This document shows positions 23,955 to 33,200 of a DNA stretch of 37,434 nt, piece by piece. Source of the DNA: an uncultured Roseiflexus sp. (lineage in GTDB: Bacteria > Chloroflexota > Chloroflexia > Chloroflexales > Roseiflexaceae); NCBI GenBank assembly GCA_937935075.1, contig CALGYB010000086.1, positions 1 to 37,434 on the forward strand. Reading direction: 5' to 3'. The stretch's first letter is position 1. Each line of letters starts with the position of its first letter. Under the pieces are notes generated by a model, which saw only the letters and a list, made by a program, of their open reading frames with translations, had not been told where the DNA came from and made no database searches. The position numbers and the translations under genes are program-made.

Positions 23955-24674
23955 TTACATGGTTGTGCGGCCGATGACCGGACGGCGCCCCAGTTCGCTG
24001 GCGATAATGTGCACTCCCCAGAGGAGCAGCCCAAGGGTTCCGATCATCCCGATCGCCGCAGCCCACGATTGGGCGCGGAGCAGCAGCACGGTATACAACG
24101 GGGCGCCGAGTAACCCATGCACCAGCACGCTCATCAAGAGCGGCGTGGGCAGCACGACTGCCAGGAGCATGGACCAGGCATAGTGGCGCGTGATCAGCAG
24201 CACCGCCAGCCCTCCAAGCGATACCAGCCCATTCATCAAACCGGCAAGCACGTTGACGCCAATATCGAACGGCAGCGCGCCACCGTCGGCATACTGCCAC
24301 CAGCCGGCGCGAACGCCAATTGTCTCGATCAGAATGTGGTAGAGCGTAAACAGCACAAATGTCAATGCACCTGTAACATAACCGGAGATCCACCAGCGCC
24401 GCTGATAGAGGAAGAAAATCGCCAGCGGCGGCAGCATGAGCGTCCATCCCGCCAGAAAGATCGCCGTCGGCAACGGATAGTCAAACACGCGAAACAAAGG
24501 GCTGAACGACGGGTCGTAGGAAAATCCGTACAGACGCTGCCAGAGCGGCGAGAGGAGCGTGGCGATCTGCCCGGACGCCAGGGCGATCAGATAGTGAGGA
24601 TGACGGTCGCGCCAGGCAAGCAGGCTGGCAATCCCAAAGGCGCCGATCGTGAACAACAGAATACCAAGTTCCAT
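23955..24674 (-). CDS. polytopic membrane protein of unknown function
   Basis: A 239-residue protein with about seven predicted membrane helices and short loops. I recognise no catalytic motif. The open frame begins with a TTG at 24677, but the ATG at 24674 overlaps the stop of the preceding DUF1444 gene by one base (TGATG), which indicates translational coupling. The loop near residues 115-130, with G-V-R-A-G-W-W-Q-Y, resembles loops of CBO0543-like or spore-membrane families, but this is weak. It ends 3 bases from the convergent O-methyltransferase stop. Confidence 0.75.
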   Translation of the reverse strand: MELGILLFTIGAFGIASLLAWRDRHPHYLIALASGQIATLLSPLWQRLYGFSYDPSFSPLFRVFDYPLPTAIFLAGWTLMLPPLAIFFLYQRRWWISGYVTGALTFVLFTLYHILIETIGVRAGWWQYADGGALPFDIGVNVLAGLMNGLVSLGGLAVLLITRHYAWSMLLAVVLPTPLLMSVLVHGLLGAPLYTVLLLRAQSWAAAIGMIGTLGLLLWGVHIIASELGRRPVIGRTTM

Positions 24675-25492
24675 CAAACCATCTCGTACTCGCGGATCTG
24701 ATCGCCAACCAGGGTGAACAGGCGATCGGTCAACCCGTGATCGCGCTGCACTGCATCGATCTGAATCTGCGCCGCCACGCTGCGAAGAATATCGGGGTTG
24801 GCGTCACCAAAAGCGATCAGAAAATCGCGGTTCGGTATGCCAATCACCAGATGGCCGTGCACACGCTTCGCCCAATCTGCCAGAATATCGGTCAGCAACA
24901 GGCGCGTGGCATCGTACCCGTCATTACTGTTGTAGATAAAGAGTTGCTGTTCATCCTCGCCGACCTTCACATACGGCGTGCGCTCATCCGTGCGTCGCCG
25001 CAGATTACGCAGCGCCAACTCGTGAATCTCACGTTCGCTTACCCCCCACTGCGCCACATGCTGTTCGTTGATATACGCCACACTCTGCGGTTCATCCACC
25101 ACATATGTAATAATAAGATCGACCAGAAAAGGACGATAGACCAGTATTGGCAGGTTGCGTTCACGCACAAACGCCAGCAGACCAATCGGTTTGAGCATTG
25201 GAAAAATAAGATCACGCAGCGACGCAAAATCAGTGCGATCACGCGCCGGGATGTCGCGAGTCAACACACTGACGATGGTCTGGACAATAACGTCGAGTTT
25301 CGCAGGGTCCTGGGCGTAGGCATGATAGAAGCGATCGAGATTAATGGTGACGTCGTGATCGCGAATGCGGACGACGAGCAGCGAACCCCGGCGCTCTCGC
25401 ACCTCGAGTACGTCATCATACAGGCTCAGACGTCGCTCGATATACGCAGCAAACTGCTCAGCCTCCATAAGCGGCGTATCACCATTTCGCAT
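24674..25492 (-). CDS. DUF1444 family protein (YtpQ-like)
   Basis: About 272 residues, matching the DUF1444/UPF0354 family, whose Bacillus member is YtpQ. Function is unknown. The protein is soluble, with a mixed alpha/beta pattern and a central I-F-P-M-L-K-P segment (about 97-103 from this start). The frame is open from 25507, but the ATG at 25492 has a GAGGGAGG site at proper spacing. It overlaps the downstream membrane-protein gene by one base, so the two are likely partners. Upstream lies a large cruciform that separates it from purL. Confidence 0.72.
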   Translation of the reverse strand: MRNGDTPLMEAEQFAAYIERRLSLYDDVLEVRERRGSLLVVRIRDHDVTINLDRFYHAYAQDPAKLDVIVQTIVSVLTRDIPARDRTDFASLRDLIFPMLKPIGLLAFVRERNLPILVYRPFLVDLIITYVVDEPQSVAYINEQHVAQWGVSEREIHELALRNLRRRTDERTPYVKVGEDEQQLFIYNSNDGYDATRLLLTDILADWAKRVHGHLVIGIPNRDFLIAFGDANPDILRSVAAQIQIDAVQRDHGLTDRLFTLVGDQIREYEMV

Positions 25493-25516
25493 CTCTGCCT
25501 CCCTCATCGCTGCGTC

Positions 25517-25663
25517 ATAGGAAGATCAACCAGACAGTGGACAATCTCGTGATCGGCGTTGGCTTCGACAGGCTCAGCCAACGCCGGTTGAGCCTGTCGA
25601 AACCAACGCCAACCGCTCCACAGGTGCAGGCGTGATTGTCCAGGTTCAGGATGATCTTCCTAT
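25517..25663. repeat. nested 147-bp cruciform element
   Basis: There are three nested inverted-repeat layers. The outer arms are 12 of 12 (25517-25528 with 25652-25663). The middle arms are 9 of 9 (25538-25546 with 25634-25642). The inner arms are 23 of 25 (25555-25579 with 25586-25610) and include the ttcgacaggctca motif seen as a dispersed repeat in many bacteria. The right end coincides with the stop codon of purL, so the element looks inserted or captured there. It lies between co-directional purL and the DUF1444 gene and could cause termination or mRNA processing. Confidence 0.85.
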
Positions 25664-28608
25664 CAGACGACGGTTGCGCCCCGCCACGCGGATGCAATGG
25701 CAGACAGTGTAATCTGAACCGTCATGACGCCGGTTAATCCGATGATCTGCAAGTTCTTCTCTGCAACCGCGCCAACCCGCGCGTGTGCATACCCTGCGAG
25801 CGTCGCCTCGAATGCAGCGGCGTCGGCGGGGCGCACTTCTACCAGAAAACGGGTCGGCGACTCACTGAACAGCAGCGTCAGGTCATCGTCCACAGCAGGG
25901 TCGCGTGGCACTGCGCGCAGGTCCAGGGTCAGCCCAAGATTGCCGGCAAGCGCCATCTCTGCTGCCGCCACCCCCAACCCGCCTTCACTCAGATCGTGGC
26001 AGGCGCGCACCAGACCCGCCGTGATCGCCCGATGCAGCGCTGCCATCAAGCGCGGCGCCTGCGCCAGATCCACCCTGGGCAGTCGCTTCTGCGCATCAAA
26101 CAGCGTGGAAGAGACGAATGACGGCGGTAAAACATCAAGCAGATGCGCCCCACCCAACTCCGCCTTCGTCATTCCAACCAGATAGACAGCGTTGCCTGCT
26201 TCCTTGAGATCCGAGGTCACGGCGCGCCGGATGTCGGGAACCAACGCCAGTGCTGAAATGAGGAGGGTTGGCGGGATCGGCGTGCGGTGTCCTTCGGCGT
26301 CGCGATACTCATTGTTGAGCGAATCTTTCCCAGAGATGAACGGCGCACCAAATGCAACGGCTGCATCATAGCATCCGGCTGCGGCGCGCACCAGCCCGGC
26401 CATGCGATCCGGCAGGCGCGGATCGCCCCAGCAAAAATTGTCGAGAATGGCGGCGCGAGCCGGGTCCGCACCCACGGCGACCACATTGCGCAACGCTTCA
26501 TCGACGCACGCCAGCGCCATCCAGTACGGATCGATCCGCCCATAGCGCGGGTTAATGCCACACCCGACGGCAATGCCGCGCATGGATGACGGCAGCGGTT
26601 GCAGCACCGCAGCATCGCCGGGTCCCTCGCCGATGAGCGGCTTCACGACTGTACGACCGCCCACTTCGTGGTCGTAGGTACGAACAATCGGCTCTTTGGA
26701 AGCAATGTTGGGATGGCGCAGTAACGCCAGCAGCAGGTCCGCAGCATCTATCGCTGAGCGGTCGCTATCACCCGTATGCTGTTGCTCAAGCGGTGCTGCG
26801 CCGTGCCAGTGCGCTTCCAAAACTCGCTGCGGTCGTCCATCGTGAAGGAACGACATCGCCAGATCGACGACCAGCATATCGCGGTAGCGCACCACCAGAC
26901 GACCGGTATCGGTGTAGCGCCCGATGACCGTCGCTTCCACATCCTCGCTCGCACAGAGCGCCAGCAAGTCTGCCAGGCACTGCTGCGGCACTGACAGCAC
27001 CATGCGCTCCTGCGCTTCGGAGAGCCAGATCTCCCAGGGTTGCAAACCGGCGTACTTCAGCGGTGCATGCGCCAGTTCCACCTCAGCGCCGCACTCCGCT
27101 CCCATTTCGCCGACTGCCGACGACAATCCTCCGGCGCCACAGTCGGTAATCGCACTGTAGAGTTTCCGGTCGCGCGCTTGAAGGATGACGTCCATCATCT
27201 TCTTTTCCGTGATCGGGTCGCCGATCTGCACGGCGCTGCCAACCTCCTCCGCCGTGGTATGGGTCAACTCCACCGATGAGAAGGTCGCGCCGTGGATACC
27301 GTCGCGCCCGGTGCGCCCACCAATCACGACGATTGCATCGCCGGGGCGCACCGCACGCGGATGCGCATCGCGCGGCGCCAGACCGACGGTGCCACAGTAG
27401 ACGAGCGGATTCGCCACATACCCGCGGTCATAGAGCACCGCGCCATTCACGGTCGGAATGCCAAGTTTATTGCCGTAGTCACGGACACCGGCGACCACGC
27501 CGGTTGCAATGCGTCGTGGGTGCAGCACGCCCGGGCTGAGATCGGTTTGTGGCAGATCGAGCGGACCAAAGCACAACACATCGGTATTGGCGATAGGTTG
27601 TGCAGAAACGCCGAGCACATCGCGCACCACGCCGCCGATGCCGGTATTCGCGCCGCCGAATGGTTCAAGCGCCGACGGGTGATTGTGCGTTTCGACCTTG
27701 AACGAGACCTCGTAGTGCTCATCAAACGCCACAATGCCCGCGTTATCGACAAACGCCGAGAGCACCGCAAAATCGCGATCCTTGCGCTGCTCGAGCACAT
27801 GCTGCGTAGCCGCCATGAGGAACGTGCGGATGAGGCTATCGATTTCGCCATCGCGCATCAACCGGTGCAGCGATGGGTAGACCTCTGCAGGCAGGGCTGC
27901 ATCATCGGCATCCAGCGCGACGAGATTCTTGTAGATAATGCGACCCTTGAACGTCTTATGGCTGCAATGCTCACTCCAGGTCTGCGCCAGCGTCTCGAGT
28001 TCGGCGTCGGTGGGTTCACGCCCTTCGTTGCGATAGTACCCCTGGATCGCGCGCATTTCATGCAGATCGAGCGACAGGATGCCTTCCTGACTGATACGCA
28101 GCAGATCATCGTCAGACGCGGTCGTGATCGGCACACGCGCCACGAATGGTTGATGATCCGCCGGCGGCTGAAGCAAATGCGCATACCATGCGCGACGCTC
28201 AGCCGCGCCCGCACCGGCAGGGTAGCGCAACACCGTCTGGATCAGGTCATTGTACAGGTCGCGTTCATCACCCGGCTGCGCCACTCGATAGCGCCGCAGC
28301 GTCTTCACCGTCTGCAGACCGGTAATGCCGAGGCGGGCAGCGCCGGCGCGAACACTCTCCGCCTCGTTATCGGTTACGCCGGGGCGATACGCAACCTCGA
28401 CCCGAAGCGTCCCATCAGCGTCAGCGACCGGCTCATCAACCAGATCATCGAGCCGGGTCCAGGATGCCTCCTGCACCACCGGATCGTGGAGCAGATCGGC
28501 GGTCAGACGCGCCACGGCCGTGTGGTCGAGATCACCGTCGAGCAAGAAGAGATGATCAGGAGCGGCGGGGTCGTGGCGCGTATAAGCGGTGACGAGATAT
28601 GCAGGCAT
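25663..28608 (-). CDS. purL: phosphoribosylformylglycinamidine synthase, long PurL with PurS-like N terminus
   Basis: Catalyses the ATP-dependent amination of FGAR to FGAM in purine synthesis. The 981-residue length lies between small PurL (about 740) and the large glutaminase-fused form (about 1,290). Residues 65-112 resemble PurS. The synthetase core has S-E-H-C-S-H-K-T-F, T-H-N-H-P-S-A-L-E-P-F-G-G-A-N-T-G-I-G-G, G-G-R-T-G-R-D-G-I-H-G-A-T-F-S-S and G-K-D-S-L-N-N-E-Y. There is no C-terminal glutaminase domain, so a separate PurQ elsewhere is expected. It starts 5 bases after the SDR gene. The stop codon overlaps the end of a cruciform element. Confidence 0.94.
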   Translation of the reverse strand: MPAYLVTAYTRHDPAAPDHLFLLDGDLDHTAVARLTADLLHDPVVQEASWTRLDDLVDEPVADADGTLRVEVAYRPGVTDNEAESVRAGAARLGITGLQTVKTLRRYRVAQPGDERDLYNDLIQTVLRYPAGAGAAERRAWYAHLLQPPADHQPFVARVPITTASDDDLLRISQEGILSLDLHEMRAIQGYYRNEGREPTDAELETLAQTWSEHCSHKTFKGRIIYKNLVALDADDAALPAEVYPSLHRLMRDGEIDSLIRTFLMAATQHVLEQRKDRDFAVLSAFVDNAGIVAFDEHYEVSFKVETHNHPSALEPFGGANTGIGGVVRDVLGVSAQPIANTDVLCFGPLDLPQTDLSPGVLHPRRIATGVVAGVRDYGNKLGIPTVNGAVLYDRGYVANPLVYCGTVGLAPRDAHPRAVRPGDAIVVIGGRTGRDGIHGATFSSVELTHTTAEEVGSAVQIGDPITEKKMMDVILQARDRKLYSAITDCGAGGLSSAVGEMGAECGAEVELAHAPLKYAGLQPWEIWLSEAQERMVLSVPQQCLADLLALCASEDVEATVIGRYTDTGRLVVRYRDMLVVDLAMSFLHDGRPQRVLEAHWHGAAPLEQQHTGDSDRSAIDAADLLLALLRHPNIASKEPIVRTYDHEVGGRTVVKPLIGEGPGDAAVLQPLPSSMRGIAVGCGINPRYGRIDPYWMALACVDEALRNVVAVGADPARAAILDNFCWGDPRLPDRMAGLVRAAAGCYDAAVAFGAPFISGKDSLNNEYRDAEGHRTPIPPTLLISALALVPDIRRAVTSDLKEAGNAVYLVGMTKAELGGAHLLDVLPPSFVSSTLFDAQKRLPRVDLAQAPRLMAALHRAITAGLVRACHDLSEGGLGVAAAEMALAGNLGLTLDLRAVPRDPAVDDDLTLLFSESPTRFLVEVRPADAAAFEATLAGYAHARVGAVAEKNLQIIGLTGVMTVQITLSAIASAWRGATVV

Positions 28609-28613
28609 ACGGC

Positions 28614-29375
28614 TCAGTGCAGCACCACTGCCTCGCCGGTGGTAGAGGCGCCTTCAGGACCGGCAAGACGCAGCGCAGCGATAGCGACTTCTTCCGGCGA
28701 CATAGCCCGTTGCTGACCACCGCGCGACAGCAGCGCCTCACGCGCTTCCTCCGGCGTGCGACCAGTCTTCGCTGCCAGGGCATTGATCGCGTCCGCCATC
28801 ATATCGGTATCGACCCAGGCAGGACAGATAGCATTCGATGTAATGTGGTACCGTTGCAACTCAAGCGCCAGCGAGCGCGTCAGACCGAGCAACCCATGCT
28901 TTGCGGCGCTATAGGCCGCCGAGAAGGGCATCCCGACCAGTGACGCCATCGACGCGATATTAATAATCCGCCCGCCGCCGCGTGCAATCATATCGGGAAC
29001 GATCGCCTTACAACAATAATATGCCCCATTGAGATTCACCTGAACGACCCGCTCCCATAGCGCGTCATCGGTATCGGTCAATTTGGCGCTGTACGTCATG
29101 CCGGCATTGTTCACCAGAATATCAAACGGACCAAGCACTGCACGCGCGGTGCTGACGGCGGTATAGACCTGCATGGCATCGGCAACATCGCACGTGACAG
29201 CGACCGCGCGCCCGCCACGCTGTTCGATAATGGCGCACACCTCGTCGAGCGCCTCTCGGTTGCGCCCGGCAATCGCAACAGCGGCGCCGGCGCCAGCGAA
29301 AGTAAGCGCAATCGCCCGTCCAATTCCACGCCCACCACCTGTAATGAATGCCGTCTTTTCATTGAGCGTACTCAT
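28614..29375 (-). CDS. short-chain dehydrogenase/reductase
   Basis: A 253-residue classical SDR. The cofactor loop T-G-G-G-R-G-I-G is at 12-19, N-N-A-G at 88-91, and the catalytic Ser141, Tyr154 and Lys158 are in S-M-A-S and Y-S-A-A-K. The pattern resembles 3-oxoacyl-ACP reductases and 3-hydroxybutyrate dehydrogenases. The substrate is not fixed. The frame extends to 29489, but the ATG at 29375 gives the normal N terminus and has a GTGAGGT site. It is the promoter-proximal gene of the SDR-purL run. Confidence 0.9.
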   Translation of the reverse strand: MSTLNEKTAFITGGGRGIGRAIALTFAGAGAAVAIAGRNREALDEVCAIIEQRGGRAVAVTCDVADAMQVYTAVSTARAVLGPFDILVNNAGMTYSAKLTDTDDALWERVVQVNLNGAYYCCKAIVPDMIARGGGRIINIASMASLVGMPFSAAYSAAKHGLLGLTRSLALELQRYHITSNAICPAWVDTDMMADAINALAAKTGRTPEEAREALLSRGGQQRAMSPEEVAIAALRLAGPEGASTTGEAVVLH

Positions 29376-29442
29376 CAGCGACCTCACTGCCTCATCACCC
29401 ACACACAACCTTCGATCCGTCCGAGGGGTCGATAGTATCTGT

Positions 29443-29471
29443 AGTCTACCGCAGCGTTTGGATGTGGTCAA
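29443..29471 (-). promoter_or_regulatory. sigma-70-type promoter for the SDR-purL run
   Basis: Read on the minus strand: TTGACC (29471-29466), 17 bases, then TAGACT (29448-29443). The transcript would start near 29436, about 60 bases before the SDR ATG. Confidence 0.55.
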
Positions 29472-29557
29472 ACCACACAGCGACGCCACTATTGTACCAT
29501 TTCTTTAAGCACACCCTTTGCACAGCGAACTGCACTGAATTGCATCATATTAAGGGC

Positions 29558-29586
29558 TTGTAAAATCATCTGGCATGGAGTATACT
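29558..29586 (+). promoter_or_regulatory. sigma-70-type promoter upstream of the RNA candidate
   Basis: TTGTAA (29558-29563), exactly 17 bases, then TATACT (29581-29586). It points into a region with no plus-strand ORF but much potential RNA structure, and transcription would begin near 29593. Confidence 0.5.
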
Positions 29587-29592
29587 ATCTTT

Positions 29593-29827
29593 ACCGCCCT
29601 GATAGAGTAACTCAGCGAAGGGCAAGCACTTGAACAACCCGACGCACCCGCACCTGGCAAGCGATAGCACTGCAAAGGTCTGTCGTAAGCTGAGGGAAAC
29701 GAGAGGTTTTGGATCTGCTCGGGGAGACCAGCAAATACGCGCGGTAATGTGAAAAACCGTTGCGCTAGGAGCCGGGTGCGGCGCTTCGAGATGATTACGG
29801 TAACGTGAAAACGTACCATATCATCTC
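29593..29827 (+). ncRNA. candidate structured noncoding RNA or intron remnant
   Basis: Nested pairings suggest a multibranched fold. There is a 5' hairpin, GCCCT (29596-29600) with AGGGC (29619-29623). A long-range stem pairs CGCACCCG (29643-29650) with CGGGTGCG (29773-29780). Inside it, GGTCT (29677-29681) pairs with AGACC (29725-29729), and a bulged GCGCGGT/ACC..GCGC hairpin lies at 29739-29765. A 40-base 3' hairpin (29788-29827) is capped by a GAAA tetraloop. The gagccgggtgcgg stretch at 29770-29782 resembles the 5' half of a group II intron domain V, but its partner half is missing. It matches no tmRNA, RNase P or SRP RNA signature that I know. Confidence 0.35.
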
Positions 29828-30219
29828 AAAGATCAGCGATGTCGTTATGTCTCGGGTACGAGCATGCGAAGCAGCTGATTGAAGCAGTCGGGTTAAGTAA
29901 AGGCAAACCACGCTGAGTGAAAAAATCAGGGCGTCCTTTTTCTCCCTCCTGTTAGCGCACGCAACATGGCGCGGGCGCGCGGGTGCATGCCGTTCGTCCT
30001 TACCTGTCAACGGCGCCTCTGGGCGTCGCGCCACGCCCCTACACCACGCCGCAACCCCCAATCCGAGGCGTTGTGCCGTGACCCCCCACGCACCGTCGCC
30101 TGCAACGCACCCACGGGCGTCGGGCGCACGCCGCCACGTTCCTACCGGGCATGCCCACGTGCCATGTCAACCTGCAACCTTCACACCTGCAACCGTACCA
30201 CCCACCCTCGCACAGCGTC

Positions 30220-30248
30220 TTCGAGCCACTGGCACGCCATGCTAGAAT
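30220..30248 (+). promoter_or_regulatory. possible promoter giving a near-leaderless transcript
   Basis: TTCGAG (30220-30225), 17 bases, then TAGAAT (30243-30248). The expected start point falls at or within a base or two of the ATG at 30256, which lacks a good Shine-Dalgarno sequence. The -35 match is weak. Confidence 0.4.
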
Positions 30249-30255
30249 AAGAGCG

Positions 30256-33200
30256 ATGGCGACACTGAATGCTACAACAACCCTGGACTCCAGCACAACC
30301 GAAGCCGTCTCCCGTCCGCTACCCGGCGGCATCTGGGCGGCAGTGCGGCAGGGCGTCGCCACACCGTCCACCGCAACGACTCAGACATATACGCTCCTTC
30401 GGGAACGGACCGCTCACCGATCAGGATCGAATGCTCTCTGGACGACCCTGCGCAACCGCACCGATCCGGCGCTGTATCGCCCCCATGCCATTCCCGACGT
30501 TGCTGCCGAACCAATATGCGAAGGCGACCAGACTCTCTACATCGTGCGCAGTCCGCGCGGCAATTACCTTCGTCTGACCGAAGCGCAACACGAGGTCTGG
30601 CGCGCAATGGACGGCACACGCACTGTCTCCGAACTGGGACTCGCCGCCTTTCGCCGACGTGGACTGATCCTGCCAATCGGCGAACTGGTTGCGGGGCTCA
30701 AAGCGGAAGGGCTGCTCTTCGACCAGCCAACCGGCGTCTATCGCGCCATCAACGAAGCGCTCGCCAGGGGCACGACCGGCGCCCGGGGACGCCGGCTACA
30801 ACGAGTCCTGACCGGTGCAACACTGGCGCTGCCTGGAATCGACAGTTTTTACGACACGATGTATCGCTGGGGCGGCAGGTTGCTCTTCACCCGCGTTTTT
30901 GCTTTCCTTGCCGGCATCATCGCAATCATTGGCATGATCGCGTTTGGGCTGGCAATGAGCAGCAACTCCGATACCTATGAGATCATCCGGCTCAACGACT
31001 CGGTGACACTGGGACTGGCTGCGCTATGGGCTGTTACGCTTCTGTCCTTTGTGGTCCACGAGAGCGCACACGCATTGGCAGTGAAGCATTTCGGACGAAC
31101 CCTGACTCGTGGTGGCGTGATGCTGTATTACGGCTTGCCTGCCGCGTTTGTCGATACCAGCGATATCTGGCGCTCGCCACGCCGTGCGCGTATCATTGTA
31201 TCAGCCGTCGGTCCTGCGGCAGACCTGCTGGTCGGCAGTCTGGCGGCGATTGCCGCCTACCTGTTGCCAGATACCGCCGTCGGTGCGATTGCCTACAAGC
31301 TGGCGTTCACCAGTTTTGCGTCGAGCGTGTTCAACCTGAATCCACTCCTCGAACTCGACGGCTACTACATTCTTGTCGATCTGCTGCGCATGCCGGACCT
31401 CCGGCGATCGGCGCTGGCGTATGTGCGTGGTCCGCTGTGGAGCAAACTCGGTGCGCACATGCGTATGCGCTACACGCGCCGGCGACAACGCGCGGGCAAA
31501 CAACCGGCGGCAACAACGCTTCATTTCGATGAGCGCATCTTGCCGTTCAGCCGCGAAGAACGCATCTACGCAATCTATGGTGCGGCAACGGCGCTCTATA
31601 CCCTGCTGGCAATCATTGGCGCAGTATGGTTCTGGCAGCAACAGATCCTCGAACCGGCTCTGGAGTTATTGCGCGGCGCCTGGTGGCAACAACTGATTGG
31701 CGTAGCGCTGATCCTGGTGGTTGTATTACCGGCGGTCGCTGCCATTCTGCTTGCGATCTGGGAAGCCGGTCAGACCATTGTTGGCTGGCTGGTCCGGCGC
31801 GGGTATGGACGACAACCTGGTCTTCTCTCGACGGTCGGCGTGCTGCTGGCGCTGATTGCGGCGCTGATCGTTATGACAACCGAGTATGGCGCCTGGAGGT
31901 GGATCGCACTGGCGCTTGGACCGGCGCTCTGGCTTGTAGCGCTCAATGCACTGCTGGCCATTCGCCCGTACTATCGCGGCGCGGCCATTTACCCGGCAGT
32001 GCTGGCGCTGATCGCAACGACAGGTCTTGCCGGATTGGCAGGCGTCGCGCGGGCATTGCCGCTGCCGTCCGGCATCTGGGTCACACTGGATGGTCTGGCG
32101 TTTGTCGGGTTGCTGGTCGCGGGGTTCACGGCGTTGCTCGACGTGGACCTGCGCGCGACACCGCTGCGCGAGTTGCTCGGAACGGCTGTCTTGTTGATGA
32201 TCGCCTTCGCAATTGGCGGAGCGGCGCTCTTCAGCGCCCAAAGCGTCTACCCTGCCGCAGGCGCGTTTGCGTGGCTGGCAATGGCGGCGCCAGCCTACTT
32301 TGGCGCGCTGGCGCTGGCGTTGTTGTTGCAGCATCTGTTTGGGCTGGCGGACTCGCGGCTGGTCTGGGCATGGGCATTACTCTGGGCAGGCGCGCTGGTC
32401 AAAACTGCCGGTTACATTGCCGACCTGCGCGGAAACGGGCTGGCGCTCGATGTGCTGGGGGCAGGATTGTGGACGACGGCATGGCTGGTGCATCTGGCCA
32501 CACTTCGCCATCTGACGCTGCGCGAGTTTCGCTGGGAGCACATTCCGAGCATGAACGAAAGCGAACGTCTGGCACGCGCCTTCCAACTGACCTATCGCGG
32601 TTGTTATCATCTGCTACATTCGGTGTATGGCGAACGCCGCGCGCGCGCCCTCGATGATCGAATGGACATTCTGGCAGCCACAGCAAACTGGGAGATCACC
32701 CTGGATCACGAACATGCACGAATCGGGCGGCAGGTCACCATGCTCCCAATTGCCGAACAGGGCGCACGATTCGCCGAAGTGTTGCGTTACACCGTTGCCG
32801 AGATCGAGAACATCGCAGGCGCTGCATTTGCGCGGCGCTGCATTCAGGCGGCATACGACGCATTACCCTGGCCCGAACGCGAAACGGCAAGCCGGCTCTG
32901 CTTCCCCGACACGCCGTGGGCGCGCGAGTTGTCGAGCTCGTTCGGTGATGTGCGCGCTGCGCGTTTGCGCTTGCTGCGGCAGGTCGATGTTTTCCTGCAC
33001 TGTGACGATGACGAGCTGGAGGCGCTGGTCGCAAGCGCTATCACGCAAACCTTCTCCGCAGGTGCAACAGTGCTGCGCGCCGGCGCATCAGCGCCAGGAA
33101 TCTGGATCATCGAAGCAGGAGAAATTGTTGCACGGCGCGGCAGTCGGATCGTCGCAGAACTTCATCGCGGCGACACGGTCGGCGCCGAAGAAGTGCTGGG

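Larger units (their letters stand above)
29376..30255. other. long divergent intergenic region
   Basis: No credible protein gene is present. The left part holds the SDR promoter. The middle (29558-29827) holds a plus-strand promoter and a candidate structured RNA. The right part (about 29940-30240) is cytosine-rich, with repeated cacgcc- and ctgcaacc-type words and no coding character. A 89-residue frame on the minus strand (29819-29550) lies inside the RNA candidate and has no recognisable similarity. Confidence 0.6.

Noticed and set aside
25663-28608. Long plus-strand frames opposite purL (for example 27292-28716)
   Set aside because: They are antisense shadows produced by G+C-rich codon bias; purL has all the family motifs.
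29550-29819. 89-residue minus-strand ORF
   Set aside because: No recognisable similarity, no good ribosome-binding site, and it overlaps the RNA candidate. The peptide looks non-coding.
29593-29827. Identification as tmRNA, RNase P RNA or SRP RNA
   Set aside because: None of the conserved signature segments of these RNAs could be found.
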